A DNA stretch of 21,945 nucleotides from a virus. The translations under genes were made by a program, and so were the position numbers. Location: positions 1-21,945 of the IMG/VR virus record IMGVR_UViG_3300042465_002491; one strand, 5' to 3'. Below are positions 16,791 to 21,945 of this stretch, in pieces; position 1 is the stretch's first letter, and each line of letters begins with the position of its first letter. The notes under the pieces were generated by a model, which made no database searches, had not been told where the DNA came from, and saw only the letters and a list, made by a program, of their open reading frames with translations.

Positions 16791-17147
16791 ATGAAAACTA
16801 CATTGACCACTTCACAAGCCGCCCACGAACTTCTGAACGATCCCGACGCATCTTGGACCTATTCCGGAGCGCACGCGATTGTTGAATACCTCGAAGAGCT
16901 TGAAAACGACACCGGAACAGAAGTGGAATTTGACCGTGTTTCCATTCGTTGTGATTTTTCGGAATACGACGATTTGATCTCTTGGTCTGATTCCTACTTT
17001 GGAAGCCATGAGAAAACCTTGGAAGAGTTCGGCTTCACTCCTGAAAGTTTTGAAGTGGATGAAGTGCTTGAAAAGATCCGCGAGTTTATCGAGTGCCACG
17101 GTGTTTTGATTGAACACTCGACCGGAATCATTGTTTCCAGCTTCTAA
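16791..17147 (+). CDS. Acidic small phage protein (unknown function)
   Basis: This 118-residue, very acidic protein contains the segment AIVEYLEELENDTGTEVEFD followed by VSIRCDFSEYDD. I recognise this pattern from small hypothetical proteins in phages and plasmids, whose role I do not know. The high negative charge would fit a DNA mimic or a protein inhibitor, but that is only a possibility. The leader CCTAGAAAAC precedes ATG. The next gene begins 6 nt after the stop, so it is operonic. No cysteine or metal motif is clear apart from two isolated Cys. Confidence 0.8.
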   Translation: MKTTLTTSQAAHELLNDPDASWTYSGAHAIVEYLEELENDTGTEVEFDRVSIRCDFSEYDDLISWSDSYFGSHEKTLEEFGFTPESFEVDEVLEKIREFIECHGVLIEHSTGIIVSSF

Positions 17148-17153
17148 CCCATC

Positions 17154-17417
17154 ATGACCATCCAACCGTTTGCCCCCATGAACTTAGAAACTAAATCAAT
17201 CTCAGAAATCGCCGCCATCATCCGCAAAGACTGGAAGAAAGTAAATTATGCCGCGAAGCCGTATCTTGAGGCCATGGGATCGCTTAACAGCGTCAAGAGT
17301 TCCCTCGGCTATGACACGGGAAAAACCGTCGTCCTTTATTTCCTAAGCAATGCCGCGTCATGGCGGGGAGAGACTGCCAAGGCCGTAAAGCTGGAACTTA
17401 AAAACAGAACCAAGTGA
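17154..17417 (+). CDS. Small conserved-type phage protein (unknown function)
   Basis: This 87-residue basic, helical protein contains AAIIRKDWKKVNYAAKPYLE and VVLYFLSNAASWRGETAKAV. This layout is known to me from small proteins of phages and mobile elements with no assigned function. The first ATG (17154) lies 6 nt after the previous stop; an in-frame ATG at 17178 (MNLETKSISEIA) is an alternative that begins at the conserved part. The next gene starts 4 nt after the stop. It is a member of the same short-gene operon as its neighbours. Confidence 0.78.
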   Translation: MTIQPFAPMNLETKSISEIAAIIRKDWKKVNYAAKPYLEAMGSLNSVKSSLGYDTGKTVVLYFLSNAASWRGETAKAVKLELKNRTK

Positions 17418-17421
17418 ACCA

Positions 17422-17667
17422 ATGGAAACAAAGCCGGCTTATACTTACAACGCAAACGAACCCATCCCCTACGAGGAAACTTGCCGAAAGGTCAAAGCAT
17501 GGTCAAAACGTTTGCAAGCTCGCACTGGTCGGCAAGTCTATTATGCCGTCAAAACTAGCAAGGTGGAAATTTACCATAGTGGTATCGACACGAAATCTCA
17601 CAATAAAGCCGTTGAGTCACTCGCGCGGATACTAGGCAAGATACAATTAATTTCCCATACGCGCTAA
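17422..17667 (+). CDS. Small basic hypothetical protein
   Basis: This 81-residue Lys/Arg-rich protein begins METKPAYTYNANEPIPYEE and contains CRKVKAWSKRLQARTGRQVY, probably a helix-strand arrangement that could bind nucleic acid. No family is recognised. It starts 4 nt after the preceding stop. Its own stop lies 2 nt before a hammerhead ribozyme, so its mRNA would end in the ribozyme's 5' cleavage product. Confidence 0.72.
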   Translation: METKPAYTYNANEPIPYEETCRKVKAWSKRLQARTGRQVYYAVKTSKVEIYHSGIDTKSHNKAVESLARILGKIQLISHTR

Positions 17668-17669
17668 AA

Positions 17670-17719
17670 AGTCGAAACGCCTTCGGGCGTCGTCGGATCA
17701 TGTCCGGCCTGACGAGACT
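17670..17719 (+). ncRNA. Type-II hammerhead ribozyme 1 (intercistronic)
   Basis: Reading 5' to 3': AGUC (stem II, 17670-17673), GAAA core with A15.1 at 17677, stem III ACGCC-UUCG-GGCGU (17677-17690), cleavage nucleotide C17 at 17691, stem I GUCGGA-UCAUG-UCCGGC (17692-17708), the invariant CUGACGA (17709-17715), and GACU (17716-17719) closing stem II. Every catalytic-core nucleotide of the hammerhead is present, with ends open at stem II (type II). Predicted cleavage is between 17691 and 17692. It lies 2 nt after a stop codon and 26 nt before the next start, so it would separate the upstream genes from the 238-residue gene. Confidence 0.92.
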
Positions 17720-17745
17720 ATCAGAAATTCAAACAAAACGAAAAA

Positions 17746-18462
17746 ATGAAACTATTAAATAGCGGTAACGCGAAAACACGTAAAGGCGAAAAGCGCGGAT
17801 TCATCACGTATGGAATCCACCTAGCACCGTCCAATCTGTCAGGCTTTAACGTCTGCAAGGATGCAAGCAAGGGATGCGCGGCGGCTTGTTTGAACACTGC
17901 GGGACGTGGTGCCATGTCATCGGTCCAAAAAGCTCGAATTGAGAAAACCCATTTGTTTTTCACGGACAAAACTTGTTTCCTCGGGATGCTTTGGGATGAA
18001 GTGGAAAGCGCCATTCGTTCAGCGACCAGAAAAAACATGACGCCTTGTTTTCGCCTCAATCTAACCTCAGATCTGCCATGGGAAAAGATCAAGTTTCGAG
18101 GGTCGAATATTTTCGATTCATTCCAAGGCGTTCAGTGGTACGACTATACAAAAAGTGAGGAAAGAGCGTGCAATTTCGCTGCGGGTCTACTTCCAAGCAA
18201 TTATTGGCTAACCTATTCACGAAGCGAAGTTTCAACACGTCTAGAATTGGTCGCGATGCTTCAGTCCCAAGTCAATGTCGCAATTGTTTTTGCCGACAAG
18301 CTTCCGCTTAAATGGGAGGGATTCCAAGTTATTGACGGCGATTCTGACGATTTGAGATTTCTTGACCGTCGTGGCGTCGTGGTGGGCCTGAAAGCCAAGG
18401 GCAAAGGCAAGATCGATTCCACAGGCTTTGTCTTGCAACCGGATGGATTGCTTCACGCATGA
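17746..18462 (+). CDS. Cysteine-motif phage protein (GP88/DUF-type, unknown function)
   Basis: This 238-residue protein begins MKLLNSGNAKTRKGEKRG and has a cysteine cluster C37-x6-C44-x3-C48 (VCKDASKGCAAACLNTAGRG). Further motifs are FRLNLTSDLPWE (102-113), WYDYTK (131-136), DGDSDDLRFLD (197-207) and VVVGLKAKGKG. I know this family from many phages and mobile elements; it resembles gene-product-88-type proteins. The Cys cluster and alternating strand/helix pattern would fit a metal or Fe-S binding barrel, but the spacing is not the radical-SAM CX3CX2C and no activity is known to me. The leader is A-rich (CAAAACGAAAAA). It is translated downstream of the ribozyme cut. Confidence 0.8.
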   Translation: MKLLNSGNAKTRKGEKRGFITYGIHLAPSNLSGFNVCKDASKGCAAACLNTAGRGAMSSVQKARIEKTHLFFTDKTCFLGMLWDEVESAIRSATRKNMTPCFRLNLTSDLPWEKIKFRGSNIFDSFQGVQWYDYTKSEERACNFAAGLLPSNYWLTYSRSEVSTRLELVAMLQSQVNVAIVFADKLPLKWEGFQVIDGDSDDLRFLDRRGVVVGLKAKGKGKIDSTGFVLQPDGLLHA

Positions 18463-18542
18463 TCTCGAAATTCATTGAGTGGGTTATTCTCCTATTTTTG
18501 TTTTTGGCTTGGCTCAGAATCATCCTCATGATTTTGTCATAA
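18459..18542 (+). CDS. Tiny hydrophobic membrane protein (27 aa)
   Basis: The start ATG overlaps the preceding stop (ATGA). The peptide is MISKFIEW followed by VILLFLFLAWLRIILMILS, almost entirely one transmembrane helix with an internal Arg. The TAA is 19 nt before the operon terminator stem. Overlap, hydrophobic composition and position support a real translated peptide, possibly acting on the membrane. No homology is claimed. It could be chance, given its length. Confidence 0.5.
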   Translation: MISKFIEWVILLFLFLAWLRIILMILS

Positions 18543-18561
18543 GACCGACTAGGAATCCATG

Positions 18562-18594
18562 GGGGGGTGGTACTTGTTACTGCTCCCCTTTTTT
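18562..18594 (+). terminator. Rho-independent terminator of the rightward operon
   Basis: A G-run (18561-18567) starts an 11-bp stem (18562-18572 with 18578-18588, including three G.U wobbles) that closes a CTTGT loop. It is followed by TTTTTT at 18589-18594. It lies 20 nt after the 27-residue ORF. Confidence 0.75.
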
Positions 18595-18786
18595 ATTGTC
18601 GCTTTCCTACCTTGTCTCCTGCTTTCCCTCCTGCCTCTATGCTTGCCTCTCCTTGTGTCTCTCCAATGGTTCCGTGTCTCCTTCGGTCCGACCTCTTGCC
18701 TTGGCTCTGGTTCTGCATTCGTTCTGGACTCTGGACATACCACTTGAGTCTATGGGGAGCGCAAAGTGAAAATAAATTGATTTGAT

Positions 18787-18813
18787 TATTGAGAGCCTTT
18801 TCACTTGGACTTT
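18787..18813 (+). repeat. 27-bp direct repeat, copy 1
   Basis: The sequence starts TATTGAGAGCC and ends CACTTGGACTTT, and is identical at all 27 positions to copy 2 (18870-18896), 83 bp away. AT-rich DNA precedes each copy. It is non-coding, between converging operons. Confidence 0.9.
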
Positions 18814-18869
18814 GGAAATCATCCACTGATATTCAAATAAATCAAAAAATCAAATTGATCCATAAAACA

Positions 18870-18896
18870 TATTGAGAGCCTTTTCACTTGGACTTT
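18870..18896 (+). repeat. 27-bp direct repeat, copy 2
   Basis: Identical to copy 1 (18787-18813). The first 12 bases (TATTGAGAGCCT) occur once more at 16319-16330, in the other non-coding region flanking the rightward operon. Confidence 0.9.
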
Positions 18897-18924
18897 AAGA
18901 ATCGCTGACTGCTTGTCGAGTTAT

Positions 18925-18959
18925 TCAAGAAAGAACCCCAGAAGGTTTCCCTCCTGAGG
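18925..18959 (-). terminator. Rho-independent terminator of the leftward small-gene operon
   Basis: On the minus strand CCTCAGGAGG (18959-18950), a GAAA tetraloop and CCTTCTGGGG (18945-18936) form a continuous 10-bp stem with two wobbles, followed by TTCTTTCTT. It lies 28 nt after the stop at 18988. The other strand has no T-run. Confidence 0.88.
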
Positions 18960-18987
18960 TCTAATCATTACTAACTTACTAGGGTTA

Positions 18988-19263
18988 TCAATCTTCTGGT
19001 TTGATCTGCCACTTCTCCAATCGATCTGCCAATGCCCTTAGTTGAATAATTGTTTCGTTTGCTTCGTCCACATGGCAGGCGCATGAATCTGTAGCACACC
19101 TGAATAGTTTGCTCCAAGGTATTACAAGTTGCTCCTCGTCGTACTTGAAGAAACGGCCATCAACATAGAGCATTGGCTTGATCCCGTCCTTGTCAAAGAA
19201 CAGCGGAGTGTCATCGCAGAATGAGAGTTCTACTTCTTTTGTTTTCGTCATTTTCATTTTCAT
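18988..19263 (-). CDS. Small hypothetical protein with a Cys-rich loop
   Basis: This 91-residue protein begins MKMKMTKTKEVELSF, with three in-frame ATGs within five codons; I chose the first. It contains a strand-rich middle (MLYVDGRFFKYDEEQLVIPW), a short CATDSCACH cluster that might bind metal, and a C-terminal amphipathic helix. No family is recognised. The start lies 22 nt after hammerhead ribozyme 2, so its mRNA would begin at the ribozyme cut. It is the last gene before the terminator at 18925-18959. A longer frame upstream overlaps the previous gene and is unlikely. Confidence 0.72.
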   Translation of the reverse strand: MKMKMTKTKEVELSFCDDTPLFFDKDGIKPMLYVDGRFFKYDEEQLVIPWSKLFRCATDSCACHVDEANETIIQLRALADRLEKWQIKPED

Positions 19264-19285
19264 ATTATTGTCAGTTGGTTGATTT

Positions 19286-19335
19286 GATCTCGTCAGTACT
19301 GGAATTACCAGCAGACCACTCTCGTGGTTTCGATC
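19286..19335 (-). ncRNA. Type-II hammerhead ribozyme 2 (intercistronic)
   Basis: On the minus strand: GAUC (stem II, 19335-19332), GAAA with A15.1 at 19328, stem III ACCAC-GAGA-GUGGU (19328-19315), cleavage nucleotide C17 at 19314, stem I UGCUGG-UAAUU-CCAGUA (19313-19297), invariant CUGACGA (19296-19290), and GAUC (19289-19286) closing stem II. Predicted cleavage is between 19314 and 19313. All helices differ in sequence from ribozyme 1 but pair fully, which is covariation. It begins 2 nt after the stop at 19338 and ends 22 nt before the next start. Confidence 0.92.
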
Positions 19336-19337
19336 TT

Positions 19338-19580
19338 TCAAACGTAGGTTTCCCAGCTTCCACCGTAGTAGGTACGTTCCGTCATTCCTAGTTCCTGCCT
19401 TGCGATGTTGATGCGCTCCTGAGCCATGCTGCTGCGGGACTTGAAGTAATCCATCGTGTTGGACTCGCTCCATGCCGCAAAATCACTGCACCACCGTGTG
19501 AACCTCCACTGGTGGCCGACTGGGTACATTCCTGATACGCGGTTTTTTGCTAGGCTGATTGCTGCTTCTTTTGTTTTCAT
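19338..19580 (-). CDS. Small hypothetical protein
   Basis: This 80-residue protein starts MKTKEAAISLAKNRVSGMYP at the ATG at 19580, preceded by ACAATACACAC. This start avoids a long overlap with the upstream gene that the full open frame (to 19706) would need. It is Arg/Ser/Trp-rich with a segment WRFTRWCSDFAAWSES and a helical C-terminal half. No family is recognised. Its stop is 2 nt from ribozyme 2. It is the middle gene of a three-gene operon. Confidence 0.7.
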   Translation of the reverse strand: MKTKEAAISLAKNRVSGMYPVGHQWRFTRWCSDFAAWSESNTMDYFKSRSSMAQERINIARQELGMTERTYYGGSWETYV

Positions 19581-19602
19581 GTGTGTATTGTTTATAGGAG
19601 AG

Positions 19603-19866
19603 TTAGATTGCAAAGGATTGTTTGAACGATGAGAGCGCGGATCGTGCTTCATCACCACGCAGTACGGCTTGATACCATGGCCCTTGGCCAATCCAGTCCT
19701 CTTCAAGCTTTAACCTAGCGTCCTCGTCTTCTTGTGAGATGACATGAGCTAGTGTTGGTGAGCACAGGATAGTTGTAGTGCGTTCTCCAAGGTTCCTCTC
19801 AAATCGTGCAAGTCTGCCTTGCATACCGAGATAAACTCCCTGATTTGTTAATGTTCCGATTGTCAT
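19603..19866 (-). CDS. Small hypothetical protein, first of a three-gene operon
   Basis: This 87-residue protein begins MTIGTLTNQGVYLGMQGRLA, with a basic first half and an acidic second half (ISQEDEDARLKLEEDW). The leader ACAAACCAAATACA is A-rich and has no Shine-Dalgarno. No family is recognised. Two small hairpins (19884-19899 and 19919-19931) lie just upstream and may be control elements. The next gene starts 22 nt after its stop. Confidence 0.7.
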   Translation of the reverse strand: MTIGTLTNQGVYLGMQGRLARFERNLGERTTTILCSPTLAHVISQEDEDARLKLEEDWIGQGPWYQAVLRGDEARSALSSFKQSFAI

Positions 19867-20077
19867 TGTATTTGGTTTGTTGCGTCAGCGTTGGCTGACT
19901 GGAATCAACCTATGGCATCACCTTATCGGTGTCCACATTATTTTGCAGAAAAAAGAATCATTCCCACCAATCCCTTATTCCATAAGGCTTGCATAGCAAA
20001 AATAATTTCATCCAAGCACGAAAAAGCCCCAGCAGATTGCTCCACTGAGGCCAAGTTCCTACCCTGAAAAGTTAGAA
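19867..20077. promoter_or_regulatory. Intergenic control region before the three-gene operon
   Basis: This stretch contains the terminator of the replication operon (20021-20051) and then three inverted repeats. These are CCTTAT-TCC-ATAAGG (19973-19987), CACC-TTATC-GGTG (19919-19931) and GTCAGC-GTTG-GCTGAC (19884-19899). They could be operators or leader hairpins for the three-gene unit starting at 19866. No good -35/-10 pair was found by eye. Confidence 0.4.
20021..20051 (-). terminator. Rho-independent terminator of the replication operon
   Basis: On the minus strand GCCTCAG (20051-20045) pairs with CTGGGGC (20032-20026) around a 12-nt loop, followed by TTTTT at 20025-20021. It lies 26 nt after the stop of the 53-residue ORF. 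Confidence 0.7.
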
Positions 20078-20239
20078 CTACTGCTCTGTTTTTTCAGCGA
20101 AAAGCGAGGTGCTTGGGCGGTATTTCATCCTCCACTCCATCCGCTTTACTGCTCTCTGAATCATTCTTCTGAATCCTTCGTGGTCGGTTCCCCGCAGCTT
20201 AGAAAGTTCGGACGGTTTGTTTTCTGCTTCTGTTTCCAT
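20078..20239 (-). CDS. Small basic hypothetical protein (53 aa)
   Basis: The protein starts METEAENKPSELSKLRGTDH and continues with a basic, probably helical part (EGFRRMIQRAVKRMEWRMKY). It lies 41 nt after the helicase gene and just before a terminator, as the last gene of the replication operon. No family is recognised. The basic helix could bind nucleic acid. Moderate support from position and terminator. Confidence 0.55.
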   Translation of the reverse strand: METEAENKPSELSKLRGTDHEGFRRMIQRAVKRMEWRMKYRPSTSLFAEKTEQ

Positions 20240-20280
20240 GTGCATTTGTTATGCGTGTGTATTTGAGGTCGTCAACAAAT

Positions 20281-21522
20281 TTATTCAAAGCGTTGCCTTG
20301 CTCCATTCAAGAGCAATCTCATGACCGTATCTCGCTTGCCATTTCTCATTTTGCCAATCTTGATGCCATCGTCGCAAATAAATAACAGTGAGTCAGCATC
20401 CTGCTCAATCGCTCTTGATTCTCTTGTCTGATTTTGCTCGTTAAGCTGTGTGGCGGTCACCACTGGACAGTTGAGATGCTTTGCGAGCTGCTTGCAGCTA
20501 CCTGAGCTGTGTGCAACCTCTTCTTCTCTCGACTTGCTCGATTTATTGGGAGATCTGATGATCTGTAGGTAGTCGATCACAACCAATCCAATCTGACCAT
20601 CGTTAAGATCTTTGATGCGCTGACACTCTGCCTCGATTGAGGCCATGGTCTGGTTTGCTGATGAGTCGATGTAGAGCTTGGATTCTGCAAGTGTTTCACA
20701 CGCTCGTTTGATTTTATCAAGGTCTGACTTGGATGCCGACTTTGGGGTGGTAAGCACACCGTAATCCACTCGTGCCATGCAACAAATCAATCTGCTTACG
20801 ACTTCGTGGGTGGTCATTTCCAGTGAGAAGATACCCACTACTTTACCTTGTTCGATTGCTTCCTTGGCAAACTGGATCATCAGCACGGATTTTCCTCGTG
20901 ATGGTTTTGCGCCTACGACCCACAACTGACCACCCTTCAGTCCACCGCTGATCTCATCAAGCTCAGGCAATCCCGTTGACATTCCAACCAAATCACCTGC
21001 TGCATGGTCGGCCTTGAATGTATCAAAGAAAACACCGACTGCTTGCTTTGCATTCTGTGTTCGGCTCTTGCTCTCCACAGCCCCTGTGAGGGCTTCAATA
21101 ATGTTTTTGGCAGTCTCTATAGCCTCGGCACTGTCAGACGCCTCAGAGAGGCTCCTAGAGCCAACCACGCCTATCCTGCGTCCCTTCATCTCCTTCAGGG
21201 TCTCCAACCAGATGCTCCAACCACTTCCTGTCACGTTGTGCGTAAAAACATCCACAATGGATGATGCACCTCCAGCTCGCTCCAGCAATCCAAGGTCATT
21301 CAGCCGTGGAACAAACGTGGCAAGGTCGATTTCTCCATTGGCATCACGCTCCGTATCCTTGATGGCTTCAAAAATGATTTGATTCGTTGGGAACCAGAAG
21401 CACTCAAGATCGATCCCATCTGCCATGGCCTGCTTGTGGAGGTTTGGATGGTGCATCATGGTTGAGAGGACTGATTTCTCAGCGCTCTCGTTCGCTGGCA
21501 TTGCTTGGGTGTAATTTTTCAT
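20281..21522 (-). CDS. Replicative DNA helicase, DnaB family
   Basis: This 413-residue protein is the ring helicase that unwinds phage DNA and recruits primase and polymerase. The N-terminal domain (about 8-115) begins PANESAEKSVLSTMMHHP. The RecA-like domain has Walker A GAKPSRGKS (204-212), the SLEM glutamate (233-236), Walker B LVVIDYLQ (313-320), TATQLN (356-361) and AIEQDADSLLFI (371-382). Its start overlaps the stop of the initiator/loader-like gene (ATGA), so helicase and partner are coupled. At 413 residues it is slightly short for DnaB but complete. No intein is present, though DnaB is a frequent intein host. Confidence 0.95.
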   Translation of the reverse strand: MKNYTQAMPANESAEKSVLSTMMHHPNLHKQAMADGIDLECFWFPTNQIIFEAIKDTERDANGEIDLATFVPRLNDLGLLERAGGASSIVDVFTHNVTGSGWSIWLETLKEMKGRRIGVVGSRSLSEASDSAEAIETAKNIIEALTGAVESKSRTQNAKQAVGVFFDTFKADHAAGDLVGMSTGLPELDEISGGLKGGQLWVVGAKPSRGKSVLMIQFAKEAIEQGKVVGIFSLEMTTHEVVSRLICCMARVDYGVLTTPKSASKSDLDKIKRACETLAESKLYIDSSANQTMASIEAECQRIKDLNDGQIGLVVIDYLQIIRSPNKSSKSREEEVAHSSGSCKQLAKHLNCPVVTATQLNEQNQTRESRAIEQDADSLLFICDDGIKIGKMRNGKRDTVMRLLLNGARQRFE

Positions 21523-21941
21523 ATCCCGTATTGGTCTGAGGTTTGAGGTTTGCGGTAGATCTGAGTGGAGGGCAGATTGATGGCCGTGACGTTTGAGACA
21601 TTCTCTTCAAAGAGTCCTTCCCAACCTTTCTCGATTGAGTAGGCAATCATCCTGATAGCTCTGATCTCTCCAACACTTCCTAGCTTCTTCAACTGCATCT
21701 TGATCGTGGATGGTGTGAGCTTCTTCTTCTTCTCCTTTCGGTAGACGACCCAATCATTCCAAGCCTCTGCGAAATCTTCAGATTCAAAAGGTAAATCAAT
21801 CGCGGTCACGCGACTATTCTTTCCTTTCCCTTCCTTCCTTTCCTTCCCTTCCCCTGAGCACGCGTCAGCACGCGTAGTTTCACCCGTGTTTACACGCGTC
21901 AAATCGGATGAAAATAAGTCAGGCTGGTGGTACGAAGGCAA
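21519..21941 (-). CDS. Phage replication initiator / helicase loader-like protein (5' end probably outside window)
   Basis: The visible product has 140 residues from a TTG codon at 21941, but the frame stays open to the window edge, so the N-terminus is probably missing. Residues about 55-115 (AWNDWVVYRKEKKKKLTPST, then a helix ending SIEKGWEGLFEEN) match the C-terminal domain of phage replication proteins that work with DnaB or its loader. A charged linker (GKERKEGKGKN, about 32-42) precedes it. The linker DNA contains repeats and a homopyrimidine run like an internal origin. The stop overlaps the helicase start. Confidence 0.72.
   Translation of the reverse strand: MPSYHQPDLFSSDLTRVNTGETTRADACSGEGKERKEGKGKNSRVTAIDLPFESEDFAEAWNDWVVYRKEKKKKLTPSTIKMQLKKLGSVGEIRAIRMIAYSIEKGWEGLFEENVSNVTAINLPSTQIYRKPQTSDQYGI
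21807..21899. other. Candidate replication origin inside the replication gene
   Basis: The core CACGCG occurs at 21807-21812, 21859-21864, 21869-21874 and 21893-21898. Two copies share AGCACGCGT exactly 10 bp apart. Between the first copy and the others lies a 39-nt pure pyrimidine run (21817-21855, plus strand). The repeats fall in different reading frames, so they are not explained by a repeated peptide. Iterons plus a biased tract within an initiator-type gene upstream of the helicase is the layout of lambda ori in gene O. Function is inferred. Confidence 0.45.
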
Positions 21942-21945
21942 ATAA

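Larger units (their letters stand above)
18543..18987. other. Convergent non-coding region
   Basis: About 445 bp lie between two converging operons. It contains the terminators of both, a strongly pyrimidine-biased plus strand from about 18581 to 18700, an AT-rich part (18770-18870), and two copies of a 27-bp direct repeat. The open frames crossing it have low-complexity Ser/Leu/Cys products and I do not consider them genes. Confidence 0.7.

Noticed and set aside
17668-17720. Reading the two hairpins before the Cys-motif gene as a rho-independent terminator
   Set aside because: There is no T-run after either stem, and the sequence between and around them matches the hammerhead core exactly.
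18479-18785. Overlapping plus and minus open frames in the convergent region
   Set aside because: Products are low-complexity Ser/Leu/Cys or Arg/Glu strings caused by the pyrimidine bias; they overlap terminators.
19264-19473. N-terminal extension of the 91-residue gene
   Set aside because: It would run through the ribozyme and the end of the previous gene; the MKMKM start at 19263 is far better.
19581-19706. N-terminal extension of the 80-residue gene
   Set aside because: It would overlap the upstream gene by about 100 nt and the extra residues look random; the internal ATG at 19580 has a suitable leader.

Overview
The window looks like part of a lytic-type tailed phage genome with a short (podovirus-like) tail. 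The evidence is a DnaB-type helicase, small and large terminase subunits, a portal, a tail-nozzle beta-propeller, a collar-domain fibre and three large internal virion/ejection-type proteins. I see no integrase, tRNA, CRISPR array or insertion sequence. Capsid, scaffold, DNA polymerase and lysis genes must lie outside the window. Most starts have A/T-rich leaders without a Shine-Dalgarno sequence, or overlap the previous stop (ATGA, TAATG). This fits a host that relies little on Shine-Dalgarno pairing, but the host itself cannot be named from the sequence.

Layout. (1) 15869 to 74, minus strand: the late operon. It runs small beta-rich protein, tail nozzle, collar-domain protein, small conserved protein, three internal virion proteins, TerS, TerL (interrupted by an intein), a small protein, portal, a small protein, and a strong terminator at 5-37. 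(2) 15870-16648: divergent non-coding region with tandem GGGGTAGAG repeats and palindromes, probably controlling both flanking operons. (3) 16649-18542, plus strand: an operon of small accessory genes that begins and ends with tiny single-helix membrane proteins and has a terminator at 18562-18594. (4) 18543-18987: convergent non-coding region with two copies of a 27-bp direct repeat and the terminator of the opposing operon. (5) 19866-18988, minus: three small unknown genes. (6) 20021-21941, minus: replication module with an initiator/loader-like gene (running off the edge), DnaB helicase, a 53-residue ORF and a terminator.

Two things stand out. First, the large terminase is split inside its Walker A loop by a 310-residue intein. 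The central part of that intein is encoded by the reverse complement of an intact HNH homing-endonuclease gene (4253-4993, plus strand). The splicing reading frame stays open through the antisense of the whole endonuclease gene, and a TTGACA promoter-like element sits just before the endonuclease start. Second, two type-II hammerhead ribozymes lie in intercistronic gaps of two different operons (17670-17719 plus; 19335-19286 minus). Each is 50 nt long, starts 2 nt after a stop codon, and has its cleavage site after nucleotide 22. All stems are conserved but their sequences differ, so the two copies covary. They would cut the polycistronic mRNAs between genes and leave a hairpin at both new ends. 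A lambda-like candidate origin (CACGCG repeats beside a homopyrimidine mirror repeat) lies inside the replication gene at the right edge.
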